Shown here: one piece after another, positions 24,537-33,290 of the stretch
Numbering within the stretch: position 1 is the stretch's first letter
How the letters are laid out: the number at the start of each line of letters is the position of its first letter
Source of the DNA: Candidatus Baldrarchaeota archaeon
GTDB taxonomy: Archaea > Asgardarchaeota > Baldrarchaeia > Baldrarchaeales > DXJG01
Assembly (NCBI GenBank): GCA_030587435.1
Contig: JAUQZC010000064.1
Location: 1-37,162 of the forward strand
DNA: 37,162 bases
Reading direction: 5' to 3'
Notes under the pieces: generated by a model
The model's database searches: none
The model's input: only the letters and a program-made list of their open reading frames with translations
What the model was told of the DNA's origin: nothing
Position numbers and translations under genes: made by a program

Positions 24537-26051
24537 TTGGAAGAACAACCACTCATACTTAGTATAGATATTGGGACATCAAACTGTTCAGTCTCACTTT
24601 TCACAATCAATGGAAAGAAAATCCATGAAACAAAGAGAAATCTTAGCATAATATCTCTATCGCCAGGATTTTTTGAACATAATCCTAAAGAATTATGGAT
24701 ATCTGTAAAAACTTGTGTTAAAAATATTACTAGAAAATTTAAAGAAAAAGTTGATTCTATAGTTGCTGTCGGTATTGCGGGCCATATGCCATCTCCAATT
24801 CCAATAGATAAAAACGGAACCCCCCTCATGAATTGTATACTTCATTTAGATACTAGAGCAAAACCACAAGTCGAAAAAACATTGAGAAAAATTGGAGAGA
24901 ATGAAATTTATTTAAGAACAGGAATAAGACCTAATGCTACATATTCTGGATTCAAATATTTGTGGATTAAAGAAAATAAACCGAACGTTTACAGGAAGAC
25001 ATATAAATTCCTTGAACCTGCAAGTTTTGTTGCGCTTAAATTAACTGGAGAGATAGGTATAGATGAAACACACGCAGGAGGAACCATGCTTTACAATATT
25101 CACAAAAGGAAATGGGACGCACAGCTCATTGACGCCTTAAATATGGATATAGTAAAGCTTCCAAGTGTATTTTTTTCAACAAAAGTTGTGGGAGAAATTT
25201 CAGGGAAAACTATGGATGAAACTGGATTGGCGAAAGGAACTCAAGTAGCTGTTGGTGTCGTCGATTCTTTTTCAGCAACGTTCGGAACAGGTGTTTATAG
25301 CCCAGAAACTTTATGTGATATTTCTGGAAGCACCACTTGTCTAAACACAGTTGTCAATAAGCCTGTTCTCGATAAAGAAATGCGGTTCACGTGCTACCCT
25401 TTCATTTTTCAAGATAAATGGATTTTAGATGCAACCTTTACTTCAGGTATTATTGTCGACAATTTTTTAAAAAATTTAGGAATAGGATACAGAAATGAAA
25501 GACTGTATGAACATGTAGAGAAAATTTTAAAGAACACTGAAATAGGCTCAGGGAAAATGCTTTTCTTCCCCTTTACTGGAATGGGTGAACAAAGTCCTTA
25601 TTGGGATCCCTGTATGAAAACTGTGTTAATAGGATGGTCACCAGGGAAAAAACTAGAAAACATTGTTAGAGCGCTGTACGAAGGCTTAACTTATGCTATA
25701 AAACTAAACGTAGATGTTTTTTACGAGAAAAAAATAAAAGTACGTGAAGTAATTTCATCAGGAGGAGGAGCAAAGAGCCGGGAATGGTGTCAAATGAAAG
25801 CCGATGTTTTAAATTTACCCGTTAAGGTTCCGAGCGAAGTATCCACTACGTCCTTAGGAGCCGCTATAATTGCTGGAATAGCTACAAAAACAATTAGCAA
25901 TTGGAAAGATGTTTTCAATCGATTAAAAGAAGAATATAAAACATATAAGCCAGACAAAAAAAGGCATAAGAAATACATGAAATTTTATACGATATTTAAG
26001 GAAATTTATCCATCAGTTAGTAAAATATTTCACTTATTAGCTAAAATTTAA
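24537..26051 (+). CDS. FGGY-family carbohydrate kinase (xylulokinase-like)
   Basis: 504 residues, standard for xylulose/glycerol kinases. The ATP/sugar motifs are LSIDIGTSNCSVSL at the N-terminus, GIAGHMPSPIPID, LHLDTRAK, a VGVVDSFSATFGTGV block whose Asp is the usual catalytic base, SGSTTCL, and near the end SSGGGAKSREWCQMKADVLNLPV. It should phosphorylate the sugar or ketose made by the dehydrogenase so that the operon's aldolase can cleave it. TTG start with GGAG upstream, four bases after the dehydrogenase stop. This is the last gene of the operon. Substrate specificity cannot be read from sequence. Confidence 0.92.
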   Translation: MEEQPLILSIDIGTSNCSVSLFTINGKKIHETKRNLSIISLSPGFFEHNPKELWISVKTCVKNITRKFKEKVDSIVAVGIAGHMPSPIPIDKNGTPLMNCILHLDTRAKPQVEKTLRKIGENEIYLRTGIRPNATYSGFKYLWIKENKPNVYRKTYKFLEPASFVALKLTGEIGIDETHAGGTMLYNIHKRKWDAQLIDALNMDIVKLPSVFFSTKVVGEISGKTMDETGLAKGTQVAVGVVDSFSATFGTGVYSPETLCDISGSTTCLNTVVNKPVLDKEMRFTCYPFIFQDKWILDATFTSGIIVDNFLKNLGIGYRNERLYEHVEKILKNTEIGSGKMLFFPFTGMGEQSPYWDPCMKTVLIGWSPGKKLENIVRALYEGLTYAIKLNVDVFYEKKIKVREVISSGGGAKSREWCQMKADVLNLPVKVPSEVSTTSLGAAIIAGIATKTISNWKDVFNRLKEEYKTYKPDKKRHKKYMKFYTIFKEIYPSVSKIFHLLAKI

Positions 26052-26440
26052 CATAAAACGAAGAAGACGATTGAATCCCCCAATTTTCTCGCAATGTAAA
26101 GTTGCATTTGCTTATTGATCTTACTAACTGCAATAATGATTATTGCGGATTTTTTCCCTTCAAAATTCTTGAAAAATTGAAGATGAAGAGATTACAGTCA
26201 CCTATATTTCCCGCGATTATCTATTCATATGAACCCATTAAGCTTTCTTAGCAATATCCCGTGAAAAACGTTTATTCGCTACATAAACATCTAGTCGATG
26301 AGTTCTCCAAAATATCTTCTTAAGTAATTATTTATTCAAATATTTTAAATTTTGAAAAATTGTAAATCTTAATTGTTTCTGTCTAATTTCATTTTGTTAA
26401 AGTTTAATAGGAAGTATTGTACTGTTGTTTGTGGTGATTA
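26052..26440. other. Intergenic region between the kinase and adenine deaminase genes
   Basis: About 390 AT-rich bases in which I see no gene, RNA or repeat. The last 45 bases hold a weak TATA-like AGTTTAATAGG (26401-26411) that probably serves the adenine deaminase gene. Confidence 0.4.
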
Positions 26441-28240
26441 GTGGTGGCTGGGAGGTCTAAGCTCTGGGAAGTTACAAAAGAACTTGTTGCTACAGCTCTT
26501 GGTAGGATAAAAGCAGACTTAGTTATAAAAAATGGAACTTTAGTGAATGTTTACACTGGTGAGCTTATTGAAAATATTAATGTTGCTGTGAAGGGCGATA
26601 GAATTGCTCACATCGGAAGCAAAATTGATCATGTTATTGGTGATAACACTAAGGTTATTGATGCAAAGGGCAACTATTTGGTTCCTGGCTTTCTTGATGG
26701 ACATGTTCACATTGAAAGTAGCATGCTTTTACCTTCAGAATTTGCCAAAGCTGTATTGCCTCATGGGACTACAGCTGTTTTTGCTGATCCACATGAAATA
26801 GCCAATGTTCTAGGTTTAAAAGGCATAAAACTAATGTTAGAAGACTCCAAAGATTTACCTCTTAAAGTTTACATCGCTATTCCCTCATGCGTGCCTGCAT
26901 CTTTCCCAGAATTTGAAACAGCCGGAGCATCCATTGGACCTAAAGAGGTTGAAGAAGTGTTGCAATGGGAAAACGTAGTGGCACTAGCAGAAATGATGAA
27001 CTATCCCGGTGTTTTGATGGGGGACGATAAAGTTCATGGAGAAATTCAAGTAACGCTTAAACATGGAAAAGTTGTTGAGGGCCATTACGCTGACCCTGAA
27101 CTTGACGAGAAACTTTCAGCTTATATTGCTGCGGGAATAACTTCGTGTCACGAGTCAACCAGGCGAATCGACGCGTTAGAAAGAGCAAGAAGAGGAATAT
27201 GGGCTATGATACGTGAAGGTTCTGCATGGCATGACTTAGAGGAGGTAATAAAGGCTGTTACTGAGCGTAGAATAGATACGAGAAGAATAATTTTGGTGAC
27301 AGATGATAGGCATCCTGAGGATATTCTTGTTGAAGGCCACATAGATCATGTTTTGAGAAGAGCTATTCAGGAAGGTGTAGATCCAATAACTGCAATTCAA
27401 ATGGTGACTGTCAACACTGCTGAACACTATAAGGTGGATTTAGATGTAGGTGGAATAGCACCTGCGAAGTTCGCTGACATATTGATTGTTGAGGATTTAG
27501 CGAAAGTTAAAATTTCCACAGTGATTGCTAACGGGAAAGTTGTGGCTAAAGATGGGAAACTGGTTGTGGATATTAAGAGGAAAGAGATGCCAGAATGGGC
27601 TACTAAAACAATGAATGTGAAAAGGAAATTGACGCCCGAGGACTTTGTAATTAAAGCTCCAATTAAAGAGGGAACTGTTAAAGCCCATGTGGTGCAGGTT
27701 ATTGAAGCAAAAGTTACAACAAAGCATCTGATCGAAGAAATCCCCGTAGTTAACTATGAGTTGAAGCCTAGAGTTGAAGATGATATTGCAAAAGCTGCTG
27801 TAATAGAGAGACATCATGGAAGTGGAGATATTGGTATAGGGCTCGTAAAAGGTTTTGGTTTTAAAGAGGGCGCAATAGCTTCAACAGTTGCTCACGACAG
27901 TCATAATCTTCTGGTTGCAGGTGTTAATGAGGGAGATATGGCTTTTGCAGCAAACAAGTTAATCGATGTAGGTGGAGGAATGGTAGTAGTTAGAAACCAA
28001 GAGATCTTAGGGCTTGTTGAGCTGCCTGTGGCGGGTTTGATGTCAACTGAGGACGCTGAAACCGTAAGCGAAAAAGTTAGAAAGCTAGCTGAAGGATGGA
28101 GACAAATAGGGCGGAAAATGGTTTCACCATTCATGACAATGGCTTTACTGTCCCTCTCAGTGCTACCAGAACTTAGGATAACCGATCAAGGAATAATAGA
28201 CACCCTAAAATTCCAAAAAATACCCCTCATACTACAATGA
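26441..28240 (+). CDS. ade: Adenine deaminase
   Basis: 599 residues, typical of the amidohydrolase-type adenine deaminase. Metal motifs are DGHVHIESSMLLP, TAVFADPHEIANV, GHYADPELDEKLSAYIAAG, ITSCHESTRR and VTDDRHPEDI; the C-terminal domain has VAHDSHNLLVAGVNEGDM. It converts adenine to hypoxanthine and ammonia in the cytoplasm for purine salvage, and is manganese/iron dependent in known cases. The start is GTG at 26441 or 26444 (GTGGTG), with GGTGATT upstream. A single-gene unit, not linked by spacing to either neighbour. Confidence 0.95.
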   Translation: MVAGRSKLWEVTKELVATALGRIKADLVIKNGTLVNVYTGELIENINVAVKGDRIAHIGSKIDHVIGDNTKVIDAKGNYLVPGFLDGHVHIESSMLLPSEFAKAVLPHGTTAVFADPHEIANVLGLKGIKLMLEDSKDLPLKVYIAIPSCVPASFPEFETAGASIGPKEVEEVLQWENVVALAEMMNYPGVLMGDDKVHGEIQVTLKHGKVVEGHYADPELDEKLSAYIAAGITSCHESTRRIDALERARRGIWAMIREGSAWHDLEEVIKAVTERRIDTRRIILVTDDRHPEDILVEGHIDHVLRRAIQEGVDPITAIQMVTVNTAEHYKVDLDVGGIAPAKFADILIVEDLAKVKISTVIANGKVVAKDGKLVVDIKRKEMPEWATKTMNVKRKLTPEDFVIKAPIKEGTVKAHVVQVIEAKVTTKHLIEEIPVVNYELKPRVEDDIAKAAVIERHHGSGDIGIGLVKGFGFKEGAIASTVAHDSHNLLVAGVNEGDMAFAANKLIDVGGGMVVVRNQEILGLVELPVAGLMSTEDAETVSEKVRKLAEGWRQIGRKMVSPFMTMALLSLSVLPELRITDQGIIDTLKFQKIPLILQ

Positions 28241-28460
28241 CACAAATTACACCTATTATTTTACTTTAAAGACAGTTCTATTTTCAATTGTGGTGTTGTT
28301 CATGGTTAGAAAAAAGGAATCGAAAATTTAACGATAAGGAAGAAGTTTATAAAGGTTTAGAGTTCCCTTTCACTAGACATCTTGAATTTTATTTGTTTAA
28401 GAGTGTTTATTGAAATCAGCTGGAAAAGCTTAATAAACTTGTTAATCTGGTCTATAACCT

Positions 28461-28664
28461 ATGAGGAGAATGTTAGATTTGATAGAAGAAAATATTGAAA
28501 TTATGGGAGGAAAACCCGTAATAAAGGGTACTAGAGTAACTGTGGAAGCTATATTAAGGAGGCTTGCTGAAGGGTTAAGCGTAGAAGACATCTTGAAAGA
28601 TTATCCCTACCTAACCCAACAAGATATTCAGGTAGCGCTGCTATATGCAGTAAAGGGGGCGTAA
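28461..28664 (+). CDS. DUF433 (VapB45-type) antitoxin-like protein, orphan
   Basis: 67 residues with the DUF433 signature: IMGGKPVIKGTRVTVEAILRRLAEGLSVEDILKDYPYLTQQDIQVALLYA. This small winged-helix-like domain is normally the antitoxin of a DUF5615 PIN-like toxin encoded just downstream. Here no such toxin follows: 28665-28905 contains only short frames. A TATA-like TTAATAAAC at about 28431 lies some 28 bases before the ATG and there is no ribosome-binding site, suggesting a leaderless message. Confidence 0.88.
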   Translation: MRRMLDLIEENIEIMGGKPVIKGTRVTVEAILRRLAEGLSVEDILKDYPYLTQQDIQVALLYAVKGA

Positions 28665-28905
28665 TCCATTGCTACTGTAGCGATATTGTATTTTCTGTAC
28701 TCGTTGTAGAAATAACTTTTGAGAAACAATATGACTGATATTGCAACAGTTGCATTTATTGCTTTCCTTTTAACTTGTTTATTGCGTTTAAAATTATTGT
28801 TGTGCCTATTAGCATCAATCCATAATGTGCTTAGGATCATTACAAAGCTGCGTATGAAAATTACTACCTTCCATTTTCTTTTGAAAGTATGTTCATGTAA
28901 CGATT

Positions 28906-29274
28906 TTACCCTGATAAGTATGCCACGGTTACCAGTAGTATGGTTACTAGAAATATTATGATGTATAGCCATAGTGTTCTTATTCTCCCTGTTTTAAGTA
29001 AATCGTAGAATTTAAGTGTCATCCAGCTGAAGAACAGGAAAAGAGTTACAACAGCAACAAACGGGAAAAGAAAAACAAAGGATTTCAAAGAAATGAGAAG
29101 TACCTGTAGGCTAATCAAAAATGAAATTAAAAGAAATATTCGTACCGATCTCAGTCTTGAAAGCCCGTCTTGATCGCCAACCCAACCACAAACCCCAGAA
29201 CCCTGAGAAGAGCGGCAAAACTTCCTAAATAACCTCACTACTTTCTCTTTAATCAGAGTCCAAAACCCCAACAA
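28906..29274 (-). CDS. Small membrane protein of unknown function
   Basis: 122 residues. A basic, Cys/Gly-containing N-terminus (EKVVRLFRKFC, SGVCGWVGD) is followed by three hydrophobic helices (about 45-63, 66-86 and 101-119). The composition and the positive charges between helices look like a real membrane protein, but there is no recognised domain and no clear ribosome-binding site, so it is a moderate call. Confidence 0.45.
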   Translation of the reverse strand: MLGFWTLIKEKVVRLFRKFCRSSQGSGVCGWVGDQDGLSRLRSVRIFLLISFLISLQVLLISLKSFVFLFPFVAVVTLFLFFSWMTLKFYDLLKTGRIRTLWLYIIIFLVTILLVTVAYLSG

Positions 29275-29940
29275 CCCTAACCTCCGCTATTTTCCATCCG
29301 CTTTACAACTATAAACAACAACATCGAAGTTATTAACATTATTTTATTGTTTTCACCTAGTAACCCCTTCCTAAGTTTACTTTGATTATTTTGTGGTTTT
29401 TATCGCTTATAAGTTTTAATGTCTGACAAATATCGAAATTTAGTGTTGAGCCAACTATGGGTGATTAAGTTCTTCATTTTAAGATTTTATTCTTAGCCTT
29501 CGTTTCTCGTTGCTACCTTTTATGGTGCAGGATTGACGTTTGGGTGCTAATTGAAAGTAGGAATTTTAGAATGGTAATCTTCAACAGATGAAAAATAGGG
29601 CAAACTAAGTTAAGTGTTGTTGAGGTGAATATATGTATCTTAGTTTATTGAGTAGTTTATATTCGATTTTAACGCTTGTTAACGGGGGTCATTAGGTCAA
29701 ATTAGAAGAAATTTCCTCTGTAGTTTTCTGCAGAAAAAATAGCTGTTAAATGAGAATGACTATAACGCAACTTTTCACAGATTACAATCTTTAAACTTAC
29801 TGCAAAGATAAGAGGTTTTTTATCGGGAAGTACTCTAACTTATATCACAGTTATTTTGAGTCGAGTACTTTTGTGGAATAGTTTTATTAGTATATTCGAG
29901 TTATTCGAATATTCGAGTTAGTCGAATGGTGGAGTAAGGT
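29275..29940. other. Long intergenic region upstream of the AAA ATPase
   Basis: About 670 bases without a convincing gene. Toward its right end there is an inverted repeat AAGTACTC (29828-29835) / GAGTACTT (29863-29870), a TATA-like TTTTATTAG (29882-29890), and the twin palindromes at 29894-29927. The left 500 bases are AT-rich with only short frames. Confidence 0.45.
29894..29927. promoter_or_regulatory. Two abutting 17-bp palindromes, operator before the AAA ATPase
   Basis: ATTCGA-GTTAT-TCGAAT (29894-29910) is followed without gap by ATTCGA-GTTAG-TCGAAT (29911-29927). Both have perfect 6-base arms and differ only in the last spacer base. They lie between a TATA-like box and the ribosome-binding site, 14 bases before the GTG start, where a bound protein would block transcription initiation. 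Confidence 0.65.
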
Positions 29941-31056
29941 GTGAGATGTTTGGAAAATGGTATCTTTGCGAAAACAACGGTTAAGCCTCTTAGCTCAGTG
30001 TTTGATTTAAGTAATGAGAAAAAGGTTGTTTCAATGCTTGTTAATGCCGGAGAATGGTTTACTGTGTCTGGACTTAGAAGAACTGGTAAGACTACCCTTG
30101 TAAGGTCTGTAGCTAACTCTTTTAACGTTATTCCTATTTACGTGAATTTATGGGATATACCCGCTGAGAACATAAGTCTTGACAGTTGCTTTGAGCTAAT
30201 TACAAATTCTGTTCGTAAAGTTGCTGAAAATCGAGGTTTGCGTAAAGTATTGAAAATAGTAGATAAAATTTCATTTTTCGGTGTAAGTATTGACATTAAA
30301 GTTAGAAGCCAGATAAGTTTAACGGATGCTTTTAGAGAATTGTGTTCAAAAGGTAGAGTGGTTCTTATAATCGATGAAGTCCAGGAACTGCTAAGATATT
30401 CAGGCGCATTTAAATACTTAGCAGCCTTACACGATGAACTTGCCCCGTCGCTTTCAGTTGTTTTTTTAGGCTCGATTGCATCGCTCAGAAACGTTTTGGA
30501 AAGACCTGAAAGTGGGCCTCTTTACGGAAGATTAAGTGAAGAAATCGTATTGAAACCTTTTGATGAAATTACTTCCAGAAGACTTTTAAAAGCTGGGTTT
30601 GAAGAATGCAACGTCTCGATTGACGACGAAATAATAGAAGAAGCCTCCCTTAGGCTAGGTGGATTCGCTGGGTGGCTTACACATTTTGGGAGGATATGTG
30701 TTCTTCAACATCTAAGGGGAGAGAAAATACGTTTGGAGAAGGTTCTTCAACATCTGGAGAAAGAAGTAATACTCACCATATATGGTGAGATAGCTCGTGC
30801 ATTAACTGAGAGAAAGAAAGTTACGAGTTATCTACGTGTTCTCAGGTATGCGGCTGAAATGGGTGAAGTTTCTGTTTCAGCTGCTTCAAAATTGTTAGGC
30901 AAAGCACCGAGCACAGCAATTACCTATTTAAAGCATTTAGTAAATAGAGGTCTATTAAAAAAGGACAATGAAAGTTATAGGATAGCTGATCCATTAGTTA
31001 GAAGAGCCGTTTTAAGAAGCGAATTTGAAAAAGAGGTTAAAGTGAGGATTGTCTAA
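29941..31056 (+). CDS. Archaeal AAA-type ATPase with C-terminal winged helix
   Basis: 371 residues. Walker A is GLRRTGKTT (44-52) and Walker B is VVLIIDEVQEL (about 140-150), followed by VFLGSIASL as sensor 1 and GPLYGRLSEEIVLKPF with the Arg finger region. Residues about 305-360 form a winged helix (SVSAASKLLGKAPSTAITYLKHLVNRGLLKK). This is the PF01637-type archaeal ATPase family, whose members are abundant in archaea and often linked to mobile or defence loci, though their role is unknown. GTG start with GGTGGAG six bases upstream. Its own winged helix could bind the twin palindromes directly upstream. Confidence 0.87.
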   Translation: MRCLENGIFAKTTVKPLSSVFDLSNEKKVVSMLVNAGEWFTVSGLRRTGKTTLVRSVANSFNVIPIYVNLWDIPAENISLDSCFELITNSVRKVAENRGLRKVLKIVDKISFFGVSIDIKVRSQISLTDAFRELCSKGRVVLIIDEVQELLRYSGAFKYLAALHDELAPSLSVVFLGSIASLRNVLERPESGPLYGRLSEEIVLKPFDEITSRRLLKAGFEECNVSIDDEIIEEASLRLGGFAGWLTHFGRICVLQHLRGEKIRLEKVLQHLEKEVILTIYGEIARALTERKKVTSYLRVLRYAAEMGEVSVSAASKLLGKAPSTAITYLKHLVNRGLLKKDNESYRIADPLVRRAVLRSEFEKEVKVRIV

Positions 31057-31097
31057 AACGATTAAAGGTCAATTTATTAGTTGCGCGGTGAAAATAA

Positions 31098-31370
31098 ATG
31101 TCACGTGTGGAAACTCGCGTTGTGCTGCGCAACAAGGTTGGTCTTCATGCGAGACCCGCGGCGCTTTTTGTAAAAACTGCAATGAAATTTAAATCTACAA
31201 TCAAGGTAATAAAAGATGGCATGGAGGCGGATGCAAAAAGTCTTCTTAATGTTCTTTCAATTAATGCGCAACAAAACGACGAGATTATAATAGTTGCAGA
31301 GGGAGAAGATGCTGAAACAGCAATAGGAGAACTTGTAAAACTTGTTGAGAGAAATTTTGGGGAGGAATAA
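31098..31370 (+). CDS. ptsH: HPr phosphocarrier protein of the PTS
   Basis: 90 residues, the normal HPr length. The active-site His17 lies in NKVGLHARPAA and a regulatory-type Ser48 lies in ADAKSLLNVLSI, as in Gram-positive HPr. HPr passes phosphate from enzyme I to sugar-specific PTS components. PTS proteins are rare in archaea and usually come from bacterial transfer. The frame is intact, but the enzyme I gene directly after it is decayed, so its phosphate donor is unclear. GGTGAAAATAA precedes the ATG. Confidence 0.92.
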   Translation: MSRVETRVVLRNKVGLHARPAALFVKTAMKFKSTIKVIKDGMEADAKSLLNVLSINAQQNDEIIIVAEGEDAETAIGELVKLVERNFGEE

Positions 31371-31396
31371 AGTTACATAATTCGAAAAGTATCGTT

Positions 31397-31720
31397 TTGA
31401 AAGGCATCGCTGCATCGCCTGGAATCGCCATAGGGAAAGCATTCATCTACGAGAAAATCAGCGTTAACTTTGAAAATCTTACAGAAGTTGCCGAAAAATG
31501 TAGAAGCATAAATTGAAAGATTAAAAAGGCTATTAAAAGAGCTGAGAAAGAGCTTTTATCTATACTTAAAGATTTAGAAAAAGAAAATGCAAAGATCCTC
31601 AGGGTTCAAAAACTTATTCTTAAAGATCCTGCCTTCACGAATAAAATTGTAAAAATAACAATGAAAGGAAAACGAGTAGAATTTGCTGTACGGAAAGAAG
31701 AAGTTATTAAAAATATTTAA
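31397..31720 (+). pseudogene. ptsI: Enzyme I (ptsI) remnant, interrupted and truncated
   Basis: From TTG 31397 the frame reads LKGIAASPGIAIGKAFIYEK, the hallmark N-terminus of PTS enzyme I, then hits TGA at 31514-31516. The same frame continues in EI style through KRAEKELLSILKDLE, ILRVQKLILKDPAF and EFAVRKEEVIKNI until TAA at 31718. Only about 107 of the usual 570 codons remain, with the phosphorylated His, the PEP-binding barrel and the dimer domain all missing. It is therefore a relic rather than a single sequencing error. It lies 26 bases after ptsH in the natural ptsHI order. Confidence 0.85.
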
Positions 31721-31740
31721 CACTTCCTGCTGAAACCATA

Positions 31741-31857
31741 ATGGAGAAAAACAAAGATTGTGCATCAATCATTGTAATAAAAGCCCATACTGCCACTAAT
31801 AATGCACCAGTTAGAAGATCCATATTCCCATTCACCTACCTTAAAACATCTAAATAA
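31741..31857 (+). CDS. Possible 38-residue open frame between the ptsI remnant and nagA
   Basis: ATG 31741 to TAA 31857 encodes 38 residues including DCASIIVIKAHTATNNAPV. It has no ribosome-binding site. I cannot link it to enzyme I. It may be a scrambled piece of a lost gene or chance; listed only because it lies in a decaying locus. Confidence 0.15.
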   Translation: MEKNKDCASIIVIKAHTATNNAPVRRSIFPFTYLKTSK

Positions 31858-31935
31858 GAAGACTATCATGTACACGTAGTCCAAACATTTACCTTTAATT
31901 TGAAATCTTGCAAATAGAAGATTTGAGGGTTAACT

Positions 31936-33102
31936 ATGGGCAAGAAATTACTCGCGATCAAAGGTGGAACCGTTATTACACCATTTAAGAAATTAGAAAA
32001 CGGTGTCGTAATAATCGAAGGAGGAAAGATTAAAGATATTGGGAAAAATAATGAAGTAAAGGTTCCTTCGTCTTCTAAAGTTATTAAGGTAGAAGAAAAA
32101 TATATCGTACCCGGTTTCATAGATCTTCATACTCATGGTGGCGGTGGTTACGACATTTTGGCAGATGCAAATTACGATGCTATCAATAAACTATCTACCT
32201 TTTATGCCCTTCACGGCGTTACATCATTTCTCGCTACCACAGCAACAGCACCTCATGATGTTTTAAAAAATGCGATGAGAACATTAAGGGAGGCCATTGA
32301 AAAGGGAACTAAAGGAGCCCAAATACTTGGAATACATTTAGAAGGCCCATGGATAAGTAAAAAGGCTCCTGGAGCCCAACCAGTTCAATGGATACGTCCA
32401 CCCTTATTTGAAGAATTCATGGAGTTGTATAAGGAGTCTGGAGGGAATATAAAGCTTGTAACAATCGCACCTGAAGAAGAAGGCGGCTTAGAATTTGCAA
32501 AAAAGCTACGTGAAATGGGGATAGTTGTATCTATTGGTCACAGTATGGCGACTTTTGAGCAGGTAGTGGAAGCAATAAAATGCGGTGTAACACATGCAGC
32601 ACATGTATTTAACGCTATGGGCGGTCTTCATCATAGAAAACCTGGAACTGTAGGTGCAATATTGTCTATGGATGAAATAACTGCGGAAGTAATTGCTGAC
32701 TGTGTTCATGTTCATCCCGCTGTCATAAAGATTTTAGTGAAAGCTAAAGGCGCTGATAAAATATGTTTGATTACAGATTCTACTCCATATGCTGGTATGC
32801 CTGATGGAGAATACGCCTTTGCAGGTATAATAAAAGTCACTGTTAAGGACAGCGCGTGTAGGCTTCCAACTGGACAATTGGCTGGCAGCGTATTAACAAT
32901 GGATCGCGCCGTTAAAAATATGGTTGAAAAAATCGGGGTTTCGTTGCAAGATGCAATAAAGATGGCAACTTATAATCCTGCGAAAGTTATATGTGTAGAT
33001 CATGTAAAAGGAAGCTTAGAGCCTGGAAAAGACGCGGACATAACAATACTCAACAAAGATTTAGAAGTTGAAATGGTAATAATCCAGGGAACTTTAGCTT
33101 AG
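31936..33102 (+). CDS. nagA: N-acetylglucosamine-6-phosphate deacetylase
   Basis: 388 residues, the expected length. Metal and substrate motifs are in order: PGFIDLHTHGGGGYD, TSFLATTATAP, GIHLEGPWIS (metal Glu), SIGHSMATF, THAAHVFNAMGGLHHRKPG (metal His residues and phosphate-site His), and ICLITDSTPYAGMPDG with the catalytic Asp. It removes the acetyl group from GlcNAc-6-phosphate (or a close amino-sugar phosphate), feeding amino-sugar carbon and nitrogen to glycolysis. It follows ptsH and the ptsI remnant; PTS uptake would have produced its substrate. ATG 31936 with TATA-like sequence about 40 bases upstream. Confidence 0.93.
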   Translation: MGKKLLAIKGGTVITPFKKLENGVVIIEGGKIKDIGKNNEVKVPSSSKVIKVEEKYIVPGFIDLHTHGGGGYDILADANYDAINKLSTFYALHGVTSFLATTATAPHDVLKNAMRTLREAIEKGTKGAQILGIHLEGPWISKKAPGAQPVQWIRPPLFEEFMELYKESGGNIKLVTIAPEEEGGLEFAKKLREMGIVVSIGHSMATFEQVVEAIKCGVTHAAHVFNAMGGLHHRKPGTVGAILSMDEITAEVIADCVHVHPAVIKILVKAKGADKICLITDSTPYAGMPDGEYAFAGIIKVTVKDSACRLPTGQLAGSVLTMDRAVKNMVEKIGVSLQDAIKMATYNPAKVICVDHVKGSLEPGKDADITILNKDLEVEMVIIQGTLA

Positions 33103-33290
33103 TGTTCAAGAAAACTATTTGAATTTTGAATTTACAGGTACTTTATTATCTGTATCTTGAAAACATTTTCATAAGGTAACACATAGATCGAGGGATATCT
33201 TTATTTGAAATTTAACGGCCAATTAAGTTTGACTTAAATTTGACATGTAAGATGATGAATTAAATTCTTGGCTAATTGAGGGGTATTTAA

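Noticed and set aside
724..28334. Shared 14-base string ATCGAAAATTTAAC at about 733 and 28319
   Set aside because: Short AT-rich match without extension or common gene context; expected by chance in DNA of this composition.
28628..28972. 114-codon minus-strand frame and an 80-codon plus-strand frame after the DUF433 gene
   Set aside because: Both overlap each other or better genes, lack ribosome-binding sites and do not resemble a PIN toxin.
29821..29927. Short repeated palindromes considered as a CRISPR-like or origin repeat
   Set aside because: Only two 17-bp units, abutting without spacers and next to a promoter, which fits an operator; no cas or replication initiator gene nearby.
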